Positions 24,776 through 33,825 of a DNA stretch of 64,000 bases are shown piece by piece. The notes under the pieces were generated by a model, which worked only from the letters and a program-made list of their open reading frames with translations, did not search any database and was not told the DNA's origin. How positions within the stretch are numbered: position 1 is the stretch's first letter; the number at the start of each line of letters is the position of its first letter. The position numbers were made by a program, and so were the translations under genes. The DNA lies in contig CAYJLW010000005.1 of NCBI GenBank assembly GCA_964370965.1, positions 1-64,000 of the forward strand, given 5' to 3'. Source of the DNA: CAYJLW01 sp964370965 (GTDB lineage: Bacteria > Actinomycetota > Acidimicrobiia > UBA2766).

Positions 24776-24836
24776 TCCCCCTCCATGTGCCGCGTCCCGC
24801 GGCATCGTAGCGGCACCGCCAGACCCAAGAAGGCCC

Positions 24837-24957
24837 AGCGGGGTGAGGGGCCCCCGCCGGGCACAGCGGAGCACCGCCAGGTGCGGAGCAATGTCACAGC
24901 GGGGTGAGGGGCCCCCGCCGGGCACAGCGCAGCACCGCCAGGTGCGGAGCAATGTAA
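24837..24957 (+). repeat. Two tandem 61-base repeat units upstream of galE
   Basis: Units begin at 24837 and 24898 and are almost identical. Each has a G-run/C-run palindrome (GGGGCCCCC) and the hairpin CACC-GCCA-GGTG. Further copies lie after galE and, inverted, at 44217-44248. No reading frame is evident. Confidence 0.9.
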
Positions 24958-25012
24958 CGGCACGGCTGGAGAAGAGGAGCGCCGGGTCGGTACCCTCGGG
25001 ACACCCCCTCTG

Positions 25013-25540
25013 ATGAGACGTACTCCTCTCGCGTTCCCCGTCCGGGTTGCCCTCGTCGCGCCCCTCCTGCTCCTCGTCGCCTGCGGCGGGCCCTCCCCCG
25101 CCCTGGGCGCCTGTGGGGCCGGCGCGTCCCGCACCGACAAGGCCCTGCCCGAGTTCCGGGGGAAGCTGCTCGACGGCACCAGGGTGTCCCTCGACAGCTA
25201 CCGGAAGGGGACCGTCGTCCTGAACGTGTGGGGTTCTTGGTGCGGGCCGTGCCGCAAGGAAGCACCCGAGCTCGCCCGTACCGCGACGGCCACGACGGGC
25301 GACGGGGTCCGTTTCCTGGGGGTGGACGTCCGGGACTCCCGCGTGGCGGCGAAACGCTTCGTCGCCGAGTTCTCCGTCCCGTTCCCGAGCGTCTTCGACG
25401 AGGGCTCCGCCCTCGCCGCCGGCCTCGGCGTGGCCGCCCCCCCCGCCACGCTCGTGGCCCGCGACGGCCGCGTGCGAGCCACGATCCTGGGCGCCACGAG
25501 CGAGAGGCAACTCCGCTGCGTCCTCCGGCAGGTGGCGTGA
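25013..25540 (+). CDS. Thiol-disulfide lipoprotein, TlpA/ResA-like
   Basis: This 175-residue protein has a signal peptide with lipobox LLLLVACGG. It has a thioredoxin fold with active site NVWGSWCGPCRKEAPEL and a cis-Pro region GVAAPPATLVARDG. It would keep apocytochrome c heme-binding cysteines reduced on the outer face of the membrane. Its stop overlaps the ResB start (GTGA), in the normal order resA-resB-ccsA of System II maturation. Confidence 0.9.
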   Translation: MRRTPLAFPVRVALVAPLLLLVACGGPSPALGACGAGASRTDKALPEFRGKLLDGTRVSLDSYRKGTVVLNVWGSWCGPCRKEAPELARTATATTGDGVRFLGVDVRDSRVAAKRFVAEFSVPFPSVFDEGSALAAGLGVAAPPATLVARDGRVRATILGATSERQLRCVLRQVA

Positions 25541-27171
25541 GAGAGCGCTCCCCCCGCTTCGGCGAAACACCGCCCACGCCCATGCGGGCGATGGCGAAGC
25601 TGCCCGGGTGGAGGGCGCTCCGCTCCATGCGGACGGCGATCTACCTCCTCATCGCCCTCGCCGTGGCCACGCTCGTCCCGCTCTTCGTGCCGCAGCGGAT
25701 CAGCAACATGCGCAAGGTCATCGACATCTCCGAGACGCACCCCAAGCTCTACGAGATCTTCGACCGGTTGCGCTTCTTCGACGTCTTCGGCTCGCCGTGG
25801 TACGTAGCGATCTACGGTTCCCTCCTCGTCGTGCTCGTCGCCTGCCTCGTGCCCCGCACCCGCCAGTTCCTCCACGGCCTCCGCGACGCCCGGCGGCCCC
25901 CCGCCGGCGGGCACCTCCCCCGACTCCCGCACACCGTGGAGTGGCGCACGGACGTCGCCGCCGCCGAGGCCGAGGTCCGGATCCGCTCCGTCCTGCGGCG
26001 GCACCGCTACCGCTGCGGACCCACGAACGAATCGGGCCAGTGGACCGCGGAGAAGGGCACCGCTCGCGAAGGCGGCAGCCTCCTGTTCCACTGGTCGTTC
26101 TTCCTCCTCCTCGTCGGCCTCTTCGTGAGCCGCATGTTCGGCTTCACCGCCCAGGCAGCGATCGTCGAAGGCCACCGCTGGGTGGAGGCGCCCATCAACA
26201 TGGACGTCTACAACCCCGGGCGCTTCGGGGGCTCCACCCACAGGGGCTTCACCGTCGTCCTGGACGACTTCACGGCGAAGTTCCGCCGCGACGGCTCGGC
26301 CATGGACTTCGCCTCCCGGGTGCGGGTCTACGACGGCGGGCGCCTCGTGCGGCGCAAGACCGTCCGTGTCAACGACCCCCTGAACTACCGGGGCGTGAAG
26401 CTCTACCAGCTCGACTTCGGCTGGGCGGCCCGCCTGAAGATCTCGGACTCCGCCGGCGAGGTCCTCTTCGACGACTTCGTCCGCCTCTTCTCCGGGGGGC
26501 CCCGGGGCTCCTGGACCGGCGTCGTGAAGATCCCCACCTTGAGGCCCCAGGCGGCTCTGGAGGTGTGGTTCTTCCCCTCCGCGCAGGTTCTCACGCCCAC
26601 GCAGGCCGCCGCATTCCGCGACGACCTGGGCAAGGGGGTCCTCCTCGCCTCGAAGCCGGGCGAGCTCCGGGCCGCCGACCCCGCCGTGTACTTCCGGGAG
26701 TACCGGGGGAGTCTCGGCCTCGAGGACGCGCCCCAGAGCGTCTACGACCTCGACAAGGAACTCCTCGGCCCTGCCGGCGACGTGGGACTCGCTGCCCTCG
26801 ACCGGGGCCCGTTCACCCTGCAGGACGGCCTCGCTGTGTCCTTCCCGGAGCTGCGGGAGTACTCGGTCTTCGCCGTGAAGCGGGACCCGGGCATCGGCCT
26901 CGTCGCCCTGGCAGCCCTCCTGCTGCTCGCCGGGCTGTTCCCGTCCCTCTATTCCTCCAAGCGCCGCCTCTGGGTTTCGGTGCGCCCGAGCGGGGAACCG
27001 GCGGAACCCGGGGAGGACACGCCCGAGGGGGCGCCCGCGGGTGGGAATGCTGTAGCTTTCGGCGGGTTGGCCTACCACCGCAAGGATGCTTTCGCTGACG
27101 AGTTCGCAGAGCTGGTGCCGGCGCTGCAGGACAGGGCGCAGCCCCGAAGCCCCGTTCCCCAGGAGCAGTAG
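25537..27171 (+). CDS. resB: Cytochrome c biogenesis protein ResB
   Basis: This 544-residue member of the System II heme-ligation complex has three N-terminal membrane helices (about 30-48, 92-108, 185-205). A large extracytoplasmic beta-rich domain includes RVNDPLNYRGVKLYQLDFGW, and a last helix lies near 455-475. With CcsA it exports heme and attaches it to CxxCH motifs. The GTG overlapping the previous stop was preferred; ATG 25582 is an alternative. It is followed one base later by ccsA. Confidence 0.93.
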   Translation: MRERSPRFGETPPTPMRAMAKLPGWRALRSMRTAIYLLIALAVATLVPLFVPQRISNMRKVIDISETHPKLYEIFDRLRFFDVFGSPWYVAIYGSLLVVLVACLVPRTRQFLHGLRDARRPPAGGHLPRLPHTVEWRTDVAAAEAEVRIRSVLRRHRYRCGPTNESGQWTAEKGTAREGGSLLFHWSFFLLLVGLFVSRMFGFTAQAAIVEGHRWVEAPINMDVYNPGRFGGSTHRGFTVVLDDFTAKFRRDGSAMDFASRVRVYDGGRLVRRKTVRVNDPLNYRGVKLYQLDFGWAARLKISDSAGEVLFDDFVRLFSGGPRGSWTGVVKIPTLRPQAALEVWFFPSAQVLTPTQAAAFRDDLGKGVLLASKPGELRAADPAVYFREYRGSLGLEDAPQSVYDLDKELLGPAGDVGLAALDRGPFTLQDGLAVSFPELREYSVFAVKRDPGIGLVALAALLLLAGLFPSLYSSKRRLWVSVRPSGEPAEPGEDTPEGAPAGGNAVAFGGLAYHRKDAFADEFAELVPALQDRAQPRSPVPQEQ

Positions 27172-28158
27172 ATGAGCGGGATCCATCTCTCGAACGCGAC
27201 GTTCCTCGTGGCCCTGTTCGCCTACTTCGCCGTCATGGTGGCGTCCTTCGGTCTCCTCGCCTACGGCAAGGACGTCTGGCGGCGGGTGGCCGTCGGCGTG
27301 TGCGCCTTCGGCGTCGTCGCCCACGCCGCGTCCCTCCTGGCGATCACGTTCGCCCTCCACCGGGCACCGTGGGGGTCGATGTACGAGTTCACCTCGGCGA
27401 GCGGCCTCGTGATCATGGCGACCACGCTGGGGCTCATCCTGTGGCGGCGCACACACGCCGTCCTCACGGGATTCCTGGCCGGTTTCTCCACCCTGCTCAT
27501 GGGTGCCGGATGGATGGTCTACTCCGAGCCCGGGCCGCTGCAGCCCGCTCTGCGCTCGAACTGGCTCACGTTCCACGTCATGATGGCGATCGCGGGTTCC
27601 AGCCTCCTTCTCGCCGCCTCGGTCGTCTCGGCGCTGTACCTCATCCGGCTCCGCTGGGAGGAGCCGGGGTGGTCGCCGGCGGAGTCCCCGCACTCGGCGG
27701 AGGACCTCGTCCCTGACCGCGTGGTCGACGAGGCGGAAGAGGCGCCGGACGCCGTTGTCGCCCTCGCCGGTGCGGGCGCTGCCCCCAGGGAGGGCCCCGG
27801 CGCCAAGCTCGCCACGGCGCCCGCAGGAGGGCTCGGCGCCCGTCTCCCATCGAGCGAGCGCCTCGACGACCTCGCCCGCAAGCTCGTGACCTTCGCCTTC
27901 CCGATCTGGACGACGGCGATCATCGCCGGCGCCATCTGGGGGGAGCAGGCCTGGGGCCGCTATTGGGGATGGGACCCGAAGGAGACTGCGAGCTTCATCA
28001 TCTGGGCGGTCTACGCGGTGTACCTCCATGCCCGCGCCACCGCCGGCTGGAAGGGCCGCCGGGCGGCGAAGATCGCCGTGGCCGGGGGGGCTGCACTCGT
28101 CGCCAACCTCTTCGTCGTGAACATCGTGGTCTCGGGGCTGCACTCCTATGCGAAGTAA
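27172..28158 (+). CDS. ccsA: Cytochrome c biogenesis protein CcsA/ResC
   Basis: This 328-residue polytopic protein carries the heme-handling signature WGRYWGWDPKETASFIIWAV and conserved His residues in HAASLLAI, LTFHVMMAIAG and VYLHARATAGW. A roughly 85-residue hydrophilic loop (AEDLVPDRVVDEAEEAPDAV onward) interrupts the middle and is longer than in typical ResC. It presents heme outside the cell for ligation with ResB. It abuts resB with no spacer, implying tight coupling. Confidence 0.95.
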   Translation: MSGIHLSNATFLVALFAYFAVMVASFGLLAYGKDVWRRVAVGVCAFGVVAHAASLLAITFALHRAPWGSMYEFTSASGLVIMATTLGLILWRRTHAVLTGFLAGFSTLLMGAGWMVYSEPGPLQPALRSNWLTFHVMMAIAGSSLLLAASVVSALYLIRLRWEEPGWSPAESPHSAEDLVPDRVVDEAEEAPDAVVALAGAGAAPREGPGAKLATAPAGGLGARLPSSERLDDLARKLVTFAFPIWTTAIIAGAIWGEQAWGRYWGWDPKETASFIIWAVYAVYLHARATAGWKGRRAAKIAVAGGAALVANLFVVNIVVSGLHSYAK

Positions 28159-28266
28159 CGACACCGGTCGTGGCGAAGCAGAAGGCGGGGCGCTGCCCTC
28201 CCCCCAACGCCGGTCGTCGACACCCGCGTCGGGGCGGCGTCGGAGTTCCTGCGGCCAAGGTGCCCG

Positions 28267-28443
28267 GTGATCGCGGCGAGCGCAGCCCTCCCGCTGCTCC
28301 TCGTCGGCGTCTGCCTGACGGGTGTCTCGTTCCTGTTCCTGCTGTGGGTGTGGCGCAGCGGCCGGCTCGACGCTGATCCTCCCGATGCCGCCGCTCCCGC
28401 CCCCACTGCCGAGGATTCCCCGTCCGCCGAGCACGAGAGTTGA
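28267..28443 (+). CDS. 58-residue single-helix membrane peptide (CcmD-like position)
   Basis: A GTG start with AAGG six bases upstream opens a 58-codon frame: VIAASAALPLLLVGVCLTGV and SFLFLLWVWRSG, then an acidic, Pro/Ala-rich tail ending SAEHES. The stop lies four bases before the next cytochrome c gene. One long helix plus an acidic cytoplasmic tail recalls CcmD-type helpers of heme handling, though System II usually lacks one. No similarity beyond layout is claimed. Confidence 0.6.
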   Translation: MIAASAALPLLLVGVCLTGVSFLFLLWVWRSGRLDADPPDAAAPAPTAEDSPSAEHES

Positions 28444-28447
28444 GGGC

Positions 28448-29152
28448 ATGGCCGAGATACCCGAACACCTGCTGAAGCGCTCCCGGGACGCGATGGCCCG
28501 AGCCCGGGGCGTCCCGGTGGACGAGTTGCTGGCCGACGCCGGGGGCAGTCCCTCCCCAGCGGCGGGGGCCGGCGAGGCTGAAGACTCCGAGATCCCCGGC
28601 GACACCACCCAGGCTGCATCCGGCGCCGAGCCCGCGGCGGAGAGCGCGCCCGCCCCCCCGGCGAGGGCATGGCCCCCGAAGGAGCTCGTACCCGCGGCCG
28701 GCCCCCGGCCCGCCCCTCGGGCACCGGCGTGGCTCACCGGCGTCTTCCTCTTCGTGCCGATCCTGTTCGTGTTCCTGGGCCTCGCCGTCGCCGACGTCGC
28801 CGAGCACTCTCCGGCCGCGAAACCCGCCAGGAAGGCCGCCCCCGGCAAGAAGGTCTATGTCGACGCGGGCTGCGGCGGCTGCCACGGCGCGAACGGAGAG
28901 GGCGCCAGCGGGCCTGCGCTGAACAACGTGGTGAAGGTGTTCCCCGACGCCAAGGACCAGATCGCCTGGGTCAAGGACGTCGCCGCCGCGACGTCCGGCC
29001 CCTACGGGGCCAGCGGCTCCGGCAACGAGGGCAAGGGGGCCGGCGCGGGCGCCATGCCCGCGTTCGGCGGCCAACTCAGCGACGACGAGATCGAGCAGGT
29101 CGTCGATTTCGAGCGCAAGCAGTTCGGGGGCGAGAAGACCGCCGGCGGCTGA
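28448..29152 (+). CDS. Membrane-anchored monoheme cytochrome c with IPEHLLKR N-terminus
   Basis: This 234-residue protein has a cytoplasmic N-terminus starting MAEIPEHLLKRSRDAMARAR, a Pro/Ala-rich linker and one membrane helix (about 95-117). The extracytoplasmic cytochrome c domain has CGGCHGANGEG and Met ligand GAGAMPAFGG. It probably carries electrons between the bc complex and the oxidase. Its first ten residues match those of the cytochrome b C-terminal subunit (20.8-21.5 kb), an unexpected link between two unrelated folds. It is encoded directly after the maturation genes. Confidence 0.88.
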   Translation: MAEIPEHLLKRSRDAMARARGVPVDELLADAGGSPSPAAGAGEAEDSEIPGDTTQAASGAEPAAESAPAPPARAWPPKELVPAAGPRPAPRAPAWLTGVFLFVPILFVFLGLAVADVAEHSPAAKPARKAAPGKKVYVDAGCGGCHGANGEGASGPALNNVVKVFPDAKDQIAWVKDVAAATSGPYGASGSGNEGKGAGAGAMPAFGGQLSDDEIEQVVDFERKQFGGEKTAGG

Positions 29153-29174
29153 GGCCGGGGGGAGGCCCCGCCGC

Positions 29175-29906
29175 CTACGTCACGGTGAAGCCGGTGAACA
29201 TCCCCTTCTGGTAGTGCTCGGGGAGGTTGCAGAAGAGGACGTAGCTGCCGGGCTCAAGTTCGAGGGGGAGGACGGGCGCCTGGTCGGCCTTGATATCTTC
29301 CAGCTCTCCGATCATCTCCAGGTCCCCCTCCTCGACCTCGTCCCCCTTCACGGGAAGGGCGTCCGGAGCGAGGTCGGTCTTCACGACTACGAACTCGTGG
29401 TCCTCCTCGCCCTCGTTGTGGGCGAGGAAGCGCACCGTGCCCGCCGGGGCGGACGCCGGCGAAGCCTTGATCGCGTAGTCCGCCAGGGAGGCGTGGACTG
29501 CCGTCCCCGAGGAGTCGGAGGTCCCGGATGCCTTCTTCTCACCCGTGACGTGGAGCTTCCCCCGGCGGGACTTCGTCGTGCCGCAGATGAGCTTGTAGGA
29601 GCCCGCGTCCAGGTCCGTGGTGAGGGAACGTCGGAAGCCGGGGGCGATGTTCTCGGCCTCGTCCACGACCCGGTTGCCCTCGAGGACCTCGAACTCGAGC
29701 TCCTCGTCGCCGGCGTTCTTCACGTCGAACGTGACCCGGCCGGCCGGGGCCTCCAGCTCGTCGGGCTCACAGCCCTTGTCCGTGACGGTGACGGCGAGCT
29801 TCGTGGCCTTGGCGCCGGCTCGGCCCTTGTCGGCGTTGCCCCCGCAGGCGGCGGTGAGGGCGAAGACGGCGGCGGTGAGAACGGCGGCGGCGCGTCTGGG
29901 ACACAT
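29175..29906 (-). CDS. Lipoprotein with two cupredoxin domains, partner of FTR1
   Basis: This 243-residue protein has a lipobox signal (VFALTAACGG) and two beta-sandwich domains. The first (about 37-122, KLAVTVTDKGCEPDEL) resembles the cupredoxin domain of EfeO. The second (about 135-243) ends in FCNLPEHYQKGMFTG, with Cys-His-Met ligands of a type-1 copper centre. Paired with an FTR1 permease under an iron box, it may oxidise Fe(II) or deliver iron, taking the place of EfeO/EfeB. Convergent with the cytochrome c gene, 22 bases apart. Confidence 0.85.
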   Translation of the reverse strand: MCPRRAAAVLTAAVFALTAACGGNADKGRAGAKATKLAVTVTDKGCEPDELEAPAGRVTFDVKNAGDEELEFEVLEGNRVVDEAENIAPGFRRSLTTDLDAGSYKLICGTTKSRRGKLHVTGEKKASGTSDSSGTAVHASLADYAIKASPASAPAGTVRFLAHNEGEEDHEFVVVKTDLAPDALPVKGDEVEEGDLEMIGELEDIKADQAPVLPLELEPGSYVLFCNLPEHYQKGMFTGFTVT

Positions 29907-29950
29907 GGGAAGCCTCCCGGGTTGTCTTGAACGGACTGGGGCTCGTGCGG

Positions 29951-30820
29951 TCAGGCGGCGGACACCTCAGCGGCGGCCTCCGCCGCCCGGGGACCGGGGA
30001 CGACGTCCCGCCGGGGGGCCCGACCCCGCAGGAACAGGAACATCGTGGGCACGAGATACACGAAGTAGGCGATCACCTCGCCCACACTGGGCGTGGCGCT
30101 GTAGCCGAAGACACCCCGCAGGACGGTGCCCGGCACGCTCGTGTTGCTCACGAGGCCGCTCGTGTCCCAGGCCGTTCCCGGGAGCACGTTCCAGATCCCG
30201 GCCTCGTGCAGCGCCCGGAACCCGCCGGCGAAGAGCCCGGCGGCAACCACGATCACGAAGCCGCCCGTCCAGAGGAAGAAGCGCGCCAGGTTGAGGTGCA
30301 CGGCCCCGAAGTAGAGGCCGGCCCCGACGGCGAGGGCGACGAGGAGGCCGAGGCCGGCCCCGACGGGCGCTTGCGCCCCGAGGTCCTGCTGGAAGGTGGC
30401 GACGAGGAAGACCACGGACTCCAGACCCTCGCGGGCGACGGCGAAGAAGGCCATCCCGACGAGGGCGAAGTTCCACGTGCTGGACGTGGAGCCCGCCGCG
30501 GCGTCGACCTTGTCGTGGAGCTCCTTCTTGATGGACTGGCTCGCTCGACGCATCCAGAACACCATCCACGTGAGCACGCCCACGGCCACGAAGGAGATGA
30601 CCCCGGCGAAGAGCTCCTGCTGCTGCTGGGGGAACTCGCTCTTGGTGAGCTGGAGGGCGAGGCCGATAGCCGTGCAGATCCCGGCGGCGGCGGCGACCCC
30701 GAACCACATCGGCTTCAGGAGGTGCCCGCGACCGGTGCGCCTCAGGTAGGCGGCGATGATCCCCACGATGAGGGCGGCTTCCACGCCCTCGCGGAACATG
30801 ATCAGGAACGGTGCCAGCAT
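29951..30820 (-). CDS. efeU: FTR1-family high-affinity iron permease
   Basis: This 289-residue, seven-helix protein has the two iron-binding REGxE motifs: FREGVEAALIVGI in helix 1 and AREGLESVVFLVA in helix 4. It imports ferric iron produced by an oxidase partner, here most likely the double-cupredoxin lipoprotein downstream. A perfect 16-base palindrome of the IdeR/DtxR type lies about 40 bases upstream, so expression should rise on iron starvation. Confidence 0.93.
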   Translation of the reverse strand: MLAPFLIMFREGVEAALIVGIIAAYLRRTGRGHLLKPMWFGVAAAAGICTAIGLALQLTKSEFPQQQQELFAGVISFVAVGVLTWMVFWMRRASQSIKKELHDKVDAAAGSTSSTWNFALVGMAFFAVAREGLESVVFLVATFQQDLGAQAPVGAGLGLLVALAVGAGLYFGAVHLNLARFFLWTGGFVIVVAAGLFAGGFRALHEAGIWNVLPGTAWDTSGLVSNTSVPGTVLRGVFGYSATPSVGEVIAYFVYLVPTMFLFLRGRAPRRDVVPGPRAAEAAAEVSAA

Positions 30821-30861
30821 CGGGGAGTCCTCGGGTTCGGTAGCCCAACCTACGTCATGTC

Positions 30862-30877
30862 GTTAGGGTACCCTAAC
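30862..30877. promoter_or_regulatory. IdeR/DtxR-type iron box
   Basis: GTTAGGGTACCCTAAC is a perfect palindrome. It fits the two-fold TTAGG/CCTAA pattern of IdeR and DtxR operators and lies upstream of the FTR1-lipoprotein pair. The nearest gene on its other side is the 3' end of ctaF, so control is expected in one direction only. Confidence 0.75.
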
Positions 30878-30929
30878 AACTCTGAGGCGATGGCGGCAAC
30901 CCCGCCCCCCGAGACCGTGAGGCGCCGGA

Positions 30930-31532
30930 TCAGTCGGCGGCCGACTCCACCGGCACGTCCCGTTCCGCCGGCGCCTCGGCTGCATCCGCTCCTGGTGGCG
31001 CGGACTCGTTCCAAGCCTGCACCGCCCAACCCACGAGAGCACCGAGCAGGATGACCCCGCCCACGGTAAGGAAGATCCACAGGTCGGCGTCGAAGGCGAT
31101 CCCGGCGCCCACGACAGCCGCGCCCAGGGCCAGGAAGATGGGGGCAGCGCTCGGCCCCGGCAGGGCGACACCTGAAGGCTCCGTTTCGGGCCCTGTGCCC
31201 CCCGCTCCGACGGGCCGCTCGGGCCCTGTGCCCCCCGCTCCGACGGACCGCTCGGGCCCTGTGCCCCCCGCTCCGACGGGCCGCTCGGGCCCTGTGCCCC
31301 CCGCTCCGACGGGCCGCTCGGGCCCTTGGCGTTCGATGCCCGACTCCGGCGTCGCCCGCATGAACTCCAGGACCGGAGAGACCCGGATGACGACGGCGAC
31401 GAAGAGGGAAGCGAGGCCGGTGCCGGCGAGGAAGGCGACACCGCCGTACTCCTGGGAGATGAGGCCGTAGACGGTCGCCACGACGAGGAATGCGACCCCG
31501 AAGACGACCAGGATCCTGGAGATGAGCCTCAC
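30930..31532 (-). CDS. ctaF: Cytochrome c oxidase subunit IV (CtaF-like) with internal repeats
   Basis: This 200-residue protein has two N-terminal helices (about 5-25, 31-50), a loop and two more helices (about 128-147, 150-170). The four-helix layout and the place right after ctaE match actinobacterial CtaF. The loop holds four copies of an 11-residue unit GPERPVGAGGT (one with Ser for Pro), encoded by perfect 33-base DNA repeats and absent from CtaF as generally known. The gene ends with an acidic tail. It completes the ctaC-D-E-F order. Confidence 0.8.
   Translation of the reverse strand: MRLISRILVVFGVAFLVVATVYGLISQEYGGVAFLAGTGLASLFVAVVIRVSPVLEFMRATPESGIERQGPERPVGAGGTGPERPVGAGGTGPERSVGAGGTGPERPVGAGGTGPETEPSGVALPGPSAAPIFLALGAAVVGAGIAFDADLWIFLTVGGVILLGALVGWAVQAWNESAPPGADAAEAPAERDVPVESAAD
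31188..31319 (+). repeat. Four 33-base tandem repeats inside ctaF
   Basis: Units start at 31188, 31221, 31254 and 31287 and differ by one base in total. The core GGCCGCTCGGGCCCTG also occurs in the 30-base repeats in nuoG, in the same DNA orientation although the two genes are on opposite strands. Confidence 0.95.
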
Positions 31533-31542
31533 TTGCGCCCCC

Positions 31543-32151
31543 TCACTTGATGACGTAGAGCGTGACGACGAGGCAGATCCAGACCACGTCGACGAAATGC
31601 CAGTAGACGTTCGCCGACTCCACTATCTGGTGGTTCGTGGAGGAGAAGCGGCCCGTGAGCGCCCCGTAGAAGATGACCGAGAGCAGTATGACACCGCCGG
31701 TGACATGGAGGGCGTGGAAGCCGACGAGGGTGAAGAAGGCCGTGCCGTAGACGCCGGCCTTGATGCCGAAGCCGAGGTGGGCGGCGTCGTAGATCTCCCC
31801 GAACAGGAAGGCCACCGCGAGGAGGAGGGTGACCCCGAGGCTGCTCACGAACGCCGGCCTGTTGTCGTTGCGGACCGCCCAGAGCGCCCCGTGCACCGTG
31901 AAGCTCGACGTGACCAGGATGGCGGTGAGAACGAGGGGCAGCGTGGCCTCGATGTGCGGGATGCCCTGGGGGGGCCACGCCGGGGCATTCGAGCGCAGCG
32001 TGAAGTAGGCCCCGAAGAGGCCGGCGAAGAACAGGATCTCCGACGCGAGGAAGAGCACGGTGCCGAGATACGGCATGCTCATGCCGCCCGGGTCCTCGTG
32101 CCCGTGAGCCCTCACCTCCGCGACCGGGACCGGGGGGGACGCCTGTGCCAT
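31543..32151 (-). CDS. ctaE: Cytochrome c oxidase subunit III
   Basis: This 202-residue protein has five helices, the short bacterial form lacking the first two of the seven-helix mitochondrial type. Conserved stretches are YLGTVLFLASEILFFAGLFG, TLVGFHALHVTGGVILL and SANVYWHFVDVVWICLVVTL. It stabilises subunit I and proton uptake. ATG 32151 lies 11 bases after the ctaD stop. The ctaF start is 10 bases after its end, so the genes form one operon. Confidence 0.95.
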   Translation of the reverse strand: MAQASPPVPVAEVRAHGHEDPGGMSMPYLGTVLFLASEILFFAGLFGAYFTLRSNAPAWPPQGIPHIEATLPLVLTAILVTSSFTVHGALWAVRNDNRPAFVSSLGVTLLLAVAFLFGEIYDAAHLGFGIKAGVYGTAFFTLVGFHALHVTGGVILLSVIFYGALTGRFSSTNHQIVESANVYWHFVDVVWICLVVTLYVIK

Positions 32152-32162
32152 CGTTCGCCTCC

Positions 32163-33809
<1,647 letters not shown>

Positions 33810-33825
33810 GGTCTCCTCTTCTCCG

